Shown piece by piece: positions 25,864-35,077 of a stretch of 64,000 bases of DNA. The DNA comes from RYN-230 sp963768945 (GTDB taxonomy: Bacteria > Actinomycetota > Actinomycetes > Streptosporangiales > Streptosporangiaceae): positions 2,613,191 to 2,677,190 of the forward strand of contig CAVYJW010000003.1 in NCBI GenBank assembly GCA_963768945.1. Direction: 5' to 3'. Position 1 is the first letter of the stretch. The number at the start of each line of letters is the position of its first letter. Position numbers and translations under genes: made by a program. A model generated the notes under the pieces. That model did no database searches. It worked only from the letters and a program-made list of their open reading frames with translations, and was not told the DNA's origin.

Positions 25864-27134
25864 GGCAGCGTCAGCAGTGCCAACTCGCCGAGGCCTCGTC
25901 GGACGACGGCCTCAGCCTGCTCCAGGTCGTAGCCGGGAGGCCAGGTGCCGGCGTCGATGGCGTCAGAATCGACACCGCTATCGATGGCGTACTTAACGGC
26001 TTCGATGTCGCCGCGGCGTGCGTCAATGAGATCCCGGAGATTTTGTCTGGTCACTGACTCGAACACGTAGGTGGTCTTGTCGGCGATCCCTGCCCTGAGG
26101 AAGGTCGCGCGGCGGACCATACATGGCACGCACAACCCACAGTTGTAGTTCGGGGAGGCACCGAACCAATTGCCGTCGAGCTTGCTACACGAAAGCGTGA
26201 GCGCGGCCGCGTCCGCCCAGCCCGACGGCGGCGAAGCAGCCGCCACCATTGTCATCACCTCACCCTTGGTCATCCACTCGAACGGGTTGGAGACGGTCAC
26301 CTTGATGCCGAGTGCGTCGAGGATCTGCGCGAACAGGTGGAAGGTCTCTGGGTGGGTGGACCGTGTGGACAGGGCACCGCCCCGGTTGGGCCGCAGCGGG
26401 AGGTTGATGCCGGTGTAGCCGTTCTCGGGCACGACTAGCGTCGTGGAGCCGCAGCTGACGGCGGCCGCGACGCCAAGGCTGAGGAACATCAGCGACCGGC
26501 TCCGGCTGGAAGGCTCAATGCGAGAGCCGGCCTGGGAGAGAGCGAAACGGGAGTAGGACGGCGCCGGGGTGAAGGATCGCTCGAGCCAGCCGCCGGCCGC
26601 GGCCTGGGCGTGCTTGACCGAAGTCGCGGTGTCCTTGTGTCCGACGAAGAGCGGATGCAGGTTGGACTGGAGGAGGTCGATGGCGCCGAGGAAGGAGTCG
26701 AGTCCGCCGCTAAGGAGGCTGACTGATCCCGCGGCCCCGCTCGTGGGGATGGCGTCGTGGAGATCAATCTCAGGCGCCGGCGTCACTGACACATCCCACA
26801 CATCACCGGTCAGCCAGCCGAGGAGTTCCGCCGTGGTGTCGAGCAGGTCATCGCTCCACACGCCGGGAGCCAAGACGGCGACCTTCAACACGAGATCCCG
26901 CCTGAACCGCACCCCTCTCCGGGTGCTCCGGTCGGCGACATAGGCACCTCCCGCGAGATGCACTAGATCGGCGACTTGCGGGGTTGTGCCAAGCAGTGGC
27001 ACGAGATTCCAGGTGAGGTCAGAGACCACCGTCTTGGTGGGACGACCCTCGGTGGGCCACTCGATCGTGGTGAACCCGTCGATGGCCAGATTCTTGGCGC
27101 CTTGCGGCCGGACGAAAAACGCGCCTGTAGTCAT
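25860..27134 (-). CDS. qatC: QatC, QueC-like ATP pyrophosphatase
   Basis: A 424-residue protein related to QueC, the 7-cyano-7-deazaguanine synthase. The PP-loop is SLLSGGLDSFLGA (about residue 140), and a zinc-binding Cys cluster near the end reads NYNCGLCVPCMVRR, with a further Cys in LSCSK. An N-terminal extension of about 130 residues is not found in housekeeping QueC and is characteristic of QatC. In the Qat system it is expected to act on a nucleobase- or protein-linked modification; the chemistry is unknown. It overlaps qatB and qatD by ATGA on both sides. Confidence 0.88.
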   Translation of the reverse strand: MTTGAFFVRPQGAKNLAIDGFTTIEWPTEGRPTKTVVSDLTWNLVPLLGTTPQVADLVHLAGGAYVADRSTRRGVRFRRDLVLKVAVLAPGVWSDDLLDTTAELLGWLTGDVWDVSVTPAPEIDLHDAIPTSGAAGSVSLLSGGLDSFLGAIDLLQSNLHPLFVGHKDTATSVKHAQAAAGGWLERSFTPAPSYSRFALSQAGSRIEPSSRSRSLMFLSLGVAAAVSCGSTTLVVPENGYTGINLPLRPNRGGALSTRSTHPETFHLFAQILDALGIKVTVSNPFEWMTKGEVMTMVAAASPPSGWADAAALTLSCSKLDGNWFGASPNYNCGLCVPCMVRRATFLRAGIADKTTYVFESVTRQNLRDLIDARRGDIEAVKYAIDSGVDSDAIDAGTWPPGYDLEQAEAVVRRGLGELALLTLP

Positions 27135-28037
27135 GAGTCACCCCGCAGGAGCCGGAGCACGTCTGCGCTCATCTGTCGGGCGACCTGGTGGAGTTCGGTG
27201 GTCGAGACTCCGCCATACTTGCCAAGGTCCAGTCTGGAGATCTTCGCCCTGACCCAATGCCGCAGACCCTTCTCGCGAGTCCGTGACTCGGTCGCGGTCA
27301 TCGCCTTGGCCAGGTACTGGTCCCGCAACTCGATCAACCCGAGCCGGACAGTCAGCTCGCCAATGAAGTCTCGGACCGCCTCCAGGGGCGAGATGTTGGC
27401 TGCTTCCGGCGTACCGGAGATGAGCGCCTTGACCTGTGCCACTGACGCGTCGCGCATTGCCTGCTCGTCGGGATGCCCGGCCTGCCCGATCGCCACTTCG
27501 AGGATCCGGGCGCATCGCATGCGGGGCGACAACGCGTCCAACCCCTCCAGGGTGAGCCCGTAGCCGGCGAGTGCGGCCGCGTCCCGGTCACGATAGGCCG
27601 CGGCGGCACCGATCGCGCTGCCTCCACGTGCCGCCTGAGAGGTCACACGACGGCCACCCGATGACGCGCCACCGCCAGCCCCGGACCCCCCACCGCCAGT
27701 ACCGCCAGTGCCTGCCCCGCCGCCGCGGCCTGCCGCGACCCGGGAGCACGACCGAGAGCGGGACCGAGGGGACCGAGGGGCGTCGGGCGTCCTTGTCCTC
27801 CCCGGAGAGGGCCTGGGCGATCGCCGCGACCAGCGAATCGTAGGCAACATCACTTGCGGGGATGGACGACTCAGTGTGGGAGTCCCCACCCGGCGGGGCG
27901 TCCGCGTCCCCGCCGCTGTCACCGTTACCGTCGCCGGGACCCGCGCCAGAGCTGTCGGGGTGGAGGCCGACCCATTCCGCACGGACTCGATCCCAGTCCG
28001 CCGAGCCACTTCCGCCGAAGGCTTCGTTAGTTCCCAC
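27131..28037 (-). pseudogene. qatB: QatB, frameshifted
   Basis: Small protein of unknown fold that is essential in Qat systems. The N-terminal part starts at GTG 28037 (GTNEAFGGSGSADWDRVR, then ASDVAYDSLVAAIAQALSG), overlapping the qatA end by 11 bases with GGAG upstream. The C-terminal part is in the next frame (AYRDRDAAALAGYGLTLEG through the stop at 27131). The change of frame falls in a GC-rich Gly/Arg-coding stretch, about 27650-27800; one extra base, or loss of two, would restore it. The typical QatB Gly-rich linker followed by R(R)VT is seen after the shift. It may be a real lesion or a sequencing indel. Confidence 0.7.
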
Positions 28038-29763
28038 CGGCGCTCTCCAGCTCCATCCGAGCCGCTGTCTGTACCATCTCGTCGATCCCGGTCTCGCTCG
28101 CAAGCCGCCGGATGAGGCGCTCGTATCGGGCCCGGAGCGGGGACCCGCCCATGCTGGCCGGTACGCCCGGGCCGAGTCGATGAAGCCCCTCCTCAGCTGC
28201 GACGGCTACCAGGTCGACGAGGCTATGGGTCTGGTCCGCCCACTTGATGGTCATCTCGAAGAGAGCATCGACGTCGGTGAGGCTGCGCCCTTGCCTGAAG
28301 GTGAACTCCATCGCGGACCGCTGATCGGGCTCAGACAGCTGGGTCAGTTCGGTAAGGGCGGCTTCGCGGATGGCTTCACCATCGCCCAGAAGGTTGTTGA
28401 CCAGCCGAATGACGGCATCGCTGGCCTGCTCGCCGGCGCGCACGTTCAGCAGCGTCGCCGCCAGATGGAGATACTGGGTCAGGTTCCTCTCGGCCAGCGC
28501 CGGCGGGGACGCCGCCCAATGTCGGGTGTCTGCGCTGACCCCCTTCGGCATGGCGATGTCGGTTGCAGCGGGGTCGGTTGCCCACTTCTCCCAAGCGGCC
28601 AGGAGCGCTGGGCGATCGGGAACAGGTGTTCCGGCCAAGGTCTCGAACGAGGACCGGTGCAAGTCTTCCAGCAACAGCATTTTGATCAAAACCGCCTGCT
28701 CGATCCCGACTTTACGGGACCGAGCGACAATCGAGCGTACGCCGAACGCGTTGAGGAACCGCTTGATCTGGCGGGGGTTGGCCAGCCGGTCCGTGGACAG
28801 GCCTTGCGCCAACTGGGCGGCCAGCACGAGGGTTTCCTCGCTTGGTTGCCACGCAAGGTTGCCTAGATTGCCCAGTAGCGGTGCGAGGCCTTCGTCGCGC
28901 CGTCGCGAACAGTGCTTGGCCAGGGACTCCAGCGCGGTCTCGTCCGCACCGTCAGCTGCGGATAGGAGCAGGCCGATGTAGGCCTCAGCATCGCCGTCGG
29001 CCAGGCGCGGCAGAGTGACAGGGAGTTGGACGATCTTCTCTAGATACCGCACAGCGAAGGCGCCGCTCCGGTTCGTCTCGCCCAGGCTCACCGCGATCGA
29101 GTCGCGCACCATCTCCTGATCGGCGGCAATCACGAACGCCATCTTCGGTACGGCCAGGAACAGCTTGATCGACTCCAGCGTGGCGATCACGGCTGGCGGG
29201 AGACATCGGTCGAGATCGTCAACCAGCACCACCACGCGCTCGACCTCGGGGAGACCGTCGATGAGGGCGGCGAACTGGTCCTTGAACCCAGCCATCGACA
29301 GATCGTCGGTGCGTCCGCGCGGGGTGAAAGCCTCAATGAGTTCGTTGACGTTCCACTGCATCGTCAAGGCGCCCTTGCCCAAGGTGAGACCGATGCGTGC
29401 CCAGCTGAGCCGCTTGACCAGATCACTAATCCGACCCTTGATCGTCGCCTCAACGCCGAACCTGTCGGCAAGCTGGTCGAGCACCTCGACGATCAGGTCA
29501 CCGCGAACGTCGTCATGGTTGTCGTACTGCCACGGGTCGGTTCGGATGACGGCATAGCTCGGCTGCTCCTCAAGCTTGGCTTCAAGCAAGTTCAGCACTG
29601 TTGACTTACCGCCGCCCCACGGGCTGTGCACGCCGATCGCGAGTGGGTCGATGTTTGCTGTTCCGACTGCCGCCACGATGGGATCCACGACGGCGTCGAA
29701 GCCAAGAAGGTCTACCAAGCTGGGATTATCATCCCAAAGCCGAAGCAGCGGCTCCTGAGCCAT
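28027..29763 (-). CDS. qatA: QatA, KAP-family P-loop NTPase
   Basis: A 578-residue NTPase of the KAP family, first gene of qatABCD. Walker A is HSPWGGGKST (about residue 46-55), Walker B is VVVLVDDLDRC (about 180-190), and the downstream KAP signature is ASPIAFVIAADQEMV-like FVIAADQEMVRDSI. Unlike classic KAP proteins it has no membrane helices inserted in the ATPase domain. ATG 29763 follows GGGAGGCGGGGATGTG. In known Qat systems the NTPase is required for defence; it may sense or power the modification step. A promoter should lie in the 294-base gap upstream. Confidence 0.88.
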   Translation of the reverse strand: MAQEPLLRLWDDNPSLVDLLGFDAVVDPIVAAVGTANIDPLAIGVHSPWGGGKSTVLNLLEAKLEEQPSYAVIRTDPWQYDNHDDVRGDLIVEVLDQLADRFGVEATIKGRISDLVKRLSWARIGLTLGKGALTMQWNVNELIEAFTPRGRTDDLSMAGFKDQFAALIDGLPEVERVVVLVDDLDRCLPPAVIATLESIKLFLAVPKMAFVIAADQEMVRDSIAVSLGETNRSGAFAVRYLEKIVQLPVTLPRLADGDAEAYIGLLLSAADGADETALESLAKHCSRRRDEGLAPLLGNLGNLAWQPSEETLVLAAQLAQGLSTDRLANPRQIKRFLNAFGVRSIVARSRKVGIEQAVLIKMLLLEDLHRSSFETLAGTPVPDRPALLAAWEKWATDPAATDIAMPKGVSADTRHWAASPPALAERNLTQYLHLAATLLNVRAGEQASDAVIRLVNNLLGDGEAIREAALTELTQLSEPDQRSAMEFTFRQGRSLTDVDALFEMTIKWADQTHSLVDLVAVAAEEGLHRLGPGVPASMGGSPLRARYERLIRRLASETGIDEMVQTAARMELESAGGN

Positions 29764-30057
29764 CACATCCCCGCCTCCCGATCACTAGCCTTCGGACCAT
29801 ATCGGTCGGCACCGACGTTCGGTCGTGAAATGGGCACGGCGCCGCGCAAACCTGACTAGTCGGCGTCCTGTGCGCAGTTTCTCCCGTGACAAACCGAAAT
29901 CGCCGACACGTTGGCGTGAACGCCTTGAGCTGGCTCCGCAGGGCCTGCAGCCCTGGCTCGCCTGGCCGGGGGTTCTGCGCCGGACAAGTGGGAACCTGGC
30001 CCCATCTGTGGTTACCTACGGCTTCTGTCCGCGGGGGGAGTGATGTAGTCACACAGT

Positions 30058-33000
30058 TTAGTCAGGCAGTCTTTCAAGTGCGGGCAGGCCGTCGACGATC
30101 TTCATCGTCTCGACGCTGACCGTGACGACGCGCTTGAGCAGGTCGAGAATGTACCGCGGGTTATTGTGTTCGCTAGCCCAGTCGTTCGGATCGTTTACGA
30201 TCCCCGTCTTGCTGTCGGTTCGAACCTGGTACCGGTCCATGATCCACTCGATGGCCGACTTACCGTTGACCTGGTACCGGTAAGCCTCCTGGGGGATCCC
30301 GGCGAGTGTGATGTGGTTGTTGTACACGATGGAGCTCTTATCGTCGCTGCCGCCGTGCTTCCCGAAGCGCATCTTCTGCACGCGGTACCGGGCAGGTTCG
30401 CTCGCTGTACTACTGGAGACCTCGTCAAGCGCCCAGGGCTGCGCGGTCTCGTACCCGAGGTGGAGCGCCGCGAGGCCGCGTCCGGCGCGGCTGAATGTAT
30501 CGAGGTGTATGAGCATGGGGATGCCAGGCATCATCTTCTTCAGGTCTGCCGAGTACCGCTGCCGGTAGTCAGCCGAATGCAGCAGTCCGTAGACGTAGTA
30601 GAAGATATCTTCCCTGGTGATCCTGGTTCCGTAGGCGAGCCGGTAGCGGGCCAGGGTGTTGTCCGTGATCGCCTCAAGCCGACGGTAGCCGCTGACGACA
30701 TCTGCGCTTCCGAACAGGACGCCGGTGTCGCCGTCGTCGGGCTCGTAGTAGTGCAGCGGAAAGCACTGCGATCCCACATCGTGAAGGTGGAGGTCGGGTA
30801 TCGCGTCAGTAATGAGGACGCTGAAGTTCCTGCGCGCCTCACCGACACTGACACAGATGACCAAGTTGCCATGCTTCGAGGTGGGGAATAGCTTCGGGAT
30901 CTGATACACCATCTCGTTAAACTGGCGGTCGAAGTAGATCCATTGCTTGCAGTAAGGCCGGTATATTCCCGGCACTATCTGATCCTCGTCAAACCGAGCA
31001 TGCTTGCCCAGGCGAACATCCCTCTTCAGGGCGCGGGTCCAGCTGATCCTGGCCGGATCCTCATCAATGAAATTTGCCACATCATCGTCCGTGCCTGTTC
31101 GTTTTTTGTTCCGCAGCCATGCTTTGAAGTCCGTTACTTGCCGATTATAGAAATCGATCATACGTTTCATATTAGCCGCCACTGCCGACTGGCCATAACT
31201 GTATGCCCAGGTGTCCCGATTGGTGACAACTCCCAGCGAGTATATGCTGAACAGGCTATTGGCTGCGGCATCCCTCTTCCCGCCCAGTGGCGGGAAGGTG
31301 CCGAAGATTTCGTCGCGCTGGTTGATCCAGTCTCCCGATTCGTTCGGGGTTATCTCTAGCCAAGGGACCGATTCGATGCTGCCGAAGGTCTCGATACTGT
31401 CGAGTTTCTGCTCGCGGGTCAAGTAATCGCCGATATCATAATAGCGCACTTTGCACGGACCAGAGGATGCCGGATTCCGGACGAGCAGAGTGATCGCGAT
31501 AGGCGCTCGGCTACCCTGCCCGAAAACCTTGCCTCCTTCTCTGCGCGATGTCTCGCCAGACGTACGCTGGTTGCCCCGGAGGTTGAATATGTAGATAGCG
31601 GAGAACTCCCTGGCCAGGGTCTTGCGGAATCCGTCGGCGAAGCTGTTGTCGATGAAGGAGCCGTTGCTGACGAACGCGATGACGCCCTTGTCCTTGACCC
31701 GGTTGCTGGCCCATCGGTAGGCACGGATGTAGGAGTCGTAGAGATTTCGCTTAAGCCCTGCCTCCGATGCTGCCGCGTAGGTGGCGCGGATGGAGGCGTC
31801 CAGGGTCGGGTAGGCCAGGTTCTTGTTGTTGTCGTTCTCTGATTCCTGCCCGACGGAGTAGGGCGGGTTGCCGATGATGACCCGGATGTCGAGGGATTTC
31901 TGGGCGGCAACGCGTTCATTGTTGTCGGGGAAGATGATCTCGTCCATCGCGTCGCCGGCTTCGGTCATCTGGAATGTGTCGGTGAGCACGATGCCGCTGA
32001 ACGGCAGGTATTCACCCCCGGCCAGGCCGTGGTAGGTGGCTTCGACGTTGATCGCGGCGATGTAGTAGGCGAGCAGCAGGATCTCGTTTGCGTGCAGTTC
32101 GCTGGCGTACTTGCGGGCTAGATCATGCGGGCTGACCAGCCCGGACTGCAGCATTCGGACGATGAAGGTGCCGGTACCGGTGAACGGGTCGAGGATGTGA
32201 ACGCCGCGATCTCTGACCGAGGCGCTGAACTCATCCTTCAGGGCAAACTCGACGCTATGGATGATGAAGTCGACGATCTCGACGGGGGTGTACACGATGC
32301 CAAGTGACTCGGCGACCCGCGGGAACGCGACCTTGAAGAACTTCTCGTACAGTTCGGTGATGATGCGCTGCCGGCCCTCGGCGTTGTCGATCCCGGACGC
32401 GCGCAGGCGCACACTGGCGTAGAACTTCTCCAGCGTCTCGCTCTCCCGGTCGATCTGGTTCTCGTCAAGGACAGCGAGCATTTCCTGCATCACCTGCGAG
32501 ACGGGGTTGTGCTCGGCGAACGAGTAGTCCTCGAACAGTGCGTCGAACACTGGCCTGGTGATGAGGTGCTGGGCAAGCATGTCGATGGCGTCGTCGCGGC
32601 TGATCGCGTCGTTGAGGTTGCCCCGCAGTCCTGCGAGGAACTCATCGAACCGCTCCTGCATGCTGCTGCCAGGGCCGGCCAGCAGTGCTCTGATGCGGGC
32701 GACGTGACGATCGGCGATGGTTGCGATGTCCTTGGCCCAGTTCTCCCAGTACGTACGCTCCCCGACTTTGGTGACGATCTTGGCGTAGATGGCTTCACGC
32801 CATTCATCGACGTGGAAGTCCAGGGCGAGCTGAGCAGCTGAGGCGGCATTCTGGCCGGAGTCGGGCTGGGGTGCGCCGTCGTCAGTGTCGCCGAACCCGA
32901 CGGTACCGACCATGATTTGTCGGGGCTTGTTCTTATTCAGGTCGATCTTGTTGACCGTCGCGTTGAATCGGTCGTCGTGCGCGCGGAGCGCTTGCAGAAC

Positions 33001-34866
33001 CTGCCAGACGACCTTGTATCTCCGGTTATCGGCGAGGGCCTGGTCCGGCGGCATGTCGGATGGGATCCCGACGGGCAGGATGATGTAGCCGTAGTCCTTG
33101 CCCTCGGCCTTGCGCATCACCCGGCCGACGGACTGGACAACATCCACGACAGAGTTGCGGGGGTTGAGGAACAGCACGGCGTCCAGGTCAGGAACGTCTA
33201 CGCCCTCGGACAGGCAGCGGGCGTTGGACAGGATCCGGCACTCGTTGAGGCCAACCTCGGCCTTGAGCCAGTCAAGCTCGGCGTTACGCAGCAGCGCGTT
33301 GTAGGTGCCGTCCACATGATGGACCTCGCAGCGCAGCATGCCGTCATCCGCGGCGTCGTAGGCGTCGATGACGGCGGTGAACTCTTGCGTCAGCTTCCTG
33401 GACTCCCTAATGCTCCGCGAGAACGCGACCGCCCGGCGCATCGGGACCTCGCCGATCTCGAAACCAGAGCCGTCACTGGTGGTACCGGACCGCTTGGCGA
33501 GCCCGTTCCAGCAACCCACGATCTTCACCGCATCGTCAAGGTTCAGCTCGCTGTTGTCGTCAGCGAGCGGGGACTGCAGGGACCGGGCAATGTAGTTTTC
33601 GTCCACCGTCAGGATGAGGACCCTGTAGTCGGTCAGTAGTCCCTGGCCGACGGCCTGGCCGAACCCCAGCCGGTAGAACTCTGGCCCGTACACGTTCTCG
33701 TCATCCATGGAACACAAGACGGCCGAGTGCTCGGCGGCGCTCGACTTGGCGTTGTCGTCGTAGAGCCTTGGCGTCGCCGTCATGTACAGCCGCCGTCCCG
33801 CCGAGAGGTAGCTGTTGTCATGGACTCGCACGAACTGTGACTCGTCCTGCCCTGACAGGGTCACCCCAGTAGTGCGGTGAGCCTCATCACAGATCACAAG
33901 GTCGAAATCAGGAAGGCCCTCCTGCTGGGCCACGGCGACCGTCGCGATGGACTGGTAGGTGGAGAAAATGACTGTCATGTCAGCGGCCTGATTCGCGGCC
34001 GCCACCTGCCGGATCAGCTTCGCAGGGTCTGTGGTGGCCGGAAACGCCAGGTCATGGGCCCGTATGTCCTCGTTTTCCGAGCGTTTTCCCACTTTCGTGT
34101 CCGAGCAGACGGCAAATGAGCGCATCACCACCTCGGTTTGCGCCGTCCATTCCCGCAGCGCCTGAGACAGCAGCGAAATCGAAGGCACAAGGAAAAGCAC
34201 ATTCACGTGACGGCCCGTCTCGGCGGCGAGACGCTCAGCGATCTTCAGCGACGTGAACGTCTTACCCGTCCCGCACGCCATGATCAATTTGCCGCGACTG
34301 GCAGCCGCAAAGCCGGCAAGCACATCATCAAGGGCCGCCCGCTGATGGGGACGGAGCCTGCGCTTAGGACTGAGGCCCAGGCGAACCTCGACGAGGCCGG
34401 ACGGCACCCAGACCTGATCCCACTGGATAGGGCTCTGTGCGATCTCGGACAAGCCCAGCCGGGCGACCGGAATCTGCTGCTCGTCCAGTGCATCCTCAGC
34501 GTTCTTTCCCCACTTGTCCGTCGTGGAGATGATAAGCCTGCTGGTGAATGGCGCCTTCCCCGACGCGGTGAAGTAGGAGTCGATATCGTCCTTCTGCAGA
34601 TGGTGCCCGGGGTTGTAGAACTTGCACTGGATGGCGCAAAACCCGCCCGCCTCCCGCTCGCGGGCGACCAGGTCAATACCGGTGTCGGCGCGGCCGCCAT
34701 TGCCGGGCCACTCAGACCACATCCAAACGTCACTGAACTGCTCGGCGTAGAGCGGATCAGTCTTGAGGTACGCCTTCATCAGCCGCTCGAATCGATCGCC
34801 CTGCTCGCGCGCGGAGCTCGCGTTCGCGCGTATTTCGTCTAGCACGGAATGGATCGTGGCAGTCAC
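30058..34866 (-). CDS. Single-chain restriction-modification protein (type ISP-like): nuclease, helicase, N6-adenine methylase
   Basis: A 1602-residue protein that carries all parts of a restriction-modification system in one chain. The N-terminal Mrr-like nuclease shows Asp in ADTGIDLVARE and Gln-x-Lys in FCAIQCKFYN (about residues 60-95). A superfamily 2 helicase follows with MACGTGKT (34258-34281), VICDEAHR (about 33883-33906) and QSVGRVMRKAEG. The methylase has motif I DPFTGTGTFIV (about 32160-32195) and NPPY in IGNPPYSVGQ (about 31860-31880), typical of N6-adenine methylation. The last 450 residues should be the target-recognition domain. GTG 34866 is chosen over the longer frame because AGGAG lies 5 bases upstream and the first residues match the family. 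Confidence 0.88.
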   Translation of the reverse strand: MTATIHSVLDEIRANASSAREQGDRFERLMKAYLKTDPLYAEQFSDVWMWSEWPGNGGRADTGIDLVAREREAGGFCAIQCKFYNPGHHLQKDDIDSYFTASGKAPFTSRLIISTTDKWGKNAEDALDEQQIPVARLGLSEIAQSPIQWDQVWVPSGLVEVRLGLSPKRRLRPHQRAALDDVLAGFAAASRGKLIMACGTGKTFTSLKIAERLAAETGRHVNVLFLVPSISLLSQALREWTAQTEVVMRSFAVCSDTKVGKRSENEDIRAHDLAFPATTDPAKLIRQVAAANQAADMTVIFSTYQSIATVAVAQQEGLPDFDLVICDEAHRTTGVTLSGQDESQFVRVHDNSYLSAGRRLYMTATPRLYDDNAKSSAAEHSAVLCSMDDENVYGPEFYRLGFGQAVGQGLLTDYRVLILTVDENYIARSLQSPLADDNSELNLDDAVKIVGCWNGLAKRSGTTSDGSGFEIGEVPMRRAVAFSRSIRESRKLTQEFTAVIDAYDAADDGMLRCEVHHVDGTYNALLRNAELDWLKAEVGLNECRILSNARCLSEGVDVPDLDAVLFLNPRNSVVDVVQSVGRVMRKAEGKDYGYIILPVGIPSDMPPDQALADNRRYKVVWQVLQALRAHDDRFNATVNKIDLNKNKPRQIMVGTVGFGDTDDGAPQPDSGQNAASAAQLALDFHVDEWREAIYAKIVTKVGERTYWENWAKDIATIADRHVARIRALLAGPGSSMQERFDEFLAGLRGNLNDAISRDDAIDMLAQHLITRPVFDALFEDYSFAEHNPVSQVMQEMLAVLDENQIDRESETLEKFYASVRLRASGIDNAEGRQRIITELYEKFFKVAFPRVAESLGIVYTPVEIVDFIIHSVEFALKDEFSASVRDRGVHILDPFTGTGTFIVRMLQSGLVSPHDLARKYASELHANEILLLAYYIAAINVEATYHGLAGGEYLPFSGIVLTDTFQMTEAGDAMDEIIFPDNNERVAAQKSLDIRVIIGNPPYSVGQESENDNNKNLAYPTLDASIRATYAAASEAGLKRNLYDSYIRAYRWASNRVKDKGVIAFVSNGSFIDNSFADGFRKTLAREFSAIYIFNLRGNQRTSGETSRREGGKVFGQGSRAPIAITLLVRNPASSGPCKVRYYDIGDYLTREQKLDSIETFGSIESVPWLEITPNESGDWINQRDEIFGTFPPLGGKRDAAANSLFSIYSLGVVTNRDTWAYSYGQSAVAANMKRMIDFYNRQVTDFKAWLRNKKRTGTDDDVANFIDEDPARISWTRALKRDVRLGKHARFDEDQIVPGIYRPYCKQWIYFDRQFNEMVYQIPKLFPTSKHGNLVICVSVGEARRNFSVLITDAIPDLHLHDVGSQCFPLHYYEPDDGDTGVLFGSADVVSGYRRLEAITDNTLARYRLAYGTRITREDIFYYVYGLLHSADYRQRYSADLKKMMPGIPMLIHLDTFSRAGRGLAALHLGYETAQPWALDEVSSSTASEPARYRVQKMRFGKHGGSDDKSSIVYNNHITLAGIPQEAYRYQVNGKSAIEWIMDRYQVRTDSKTGIVNDPNDWASEHNNPRYILDLLKRVVTVSVETMKIVDGLPALERLPD

Positions 34867-35077
34867 GGACGCTCCTGATGTCGGCAGTATCAGCACATTA
34901 GCGCGCTGGAGCCGCGACTCCAGCGAGGGGAGCCACAGCGTCCACCACACGTTGAGTTCGATCCCTGCGTGCACGCGTTCGTCGTGTGCGGACGAGGAAG
35001 AGTTTCCTGACGCCAAACCAGTCGGCCCGGGTTGAGGCCGGTTCGCGGTCTCGTATGGAGTTGTCCTGTCTGCCCTG

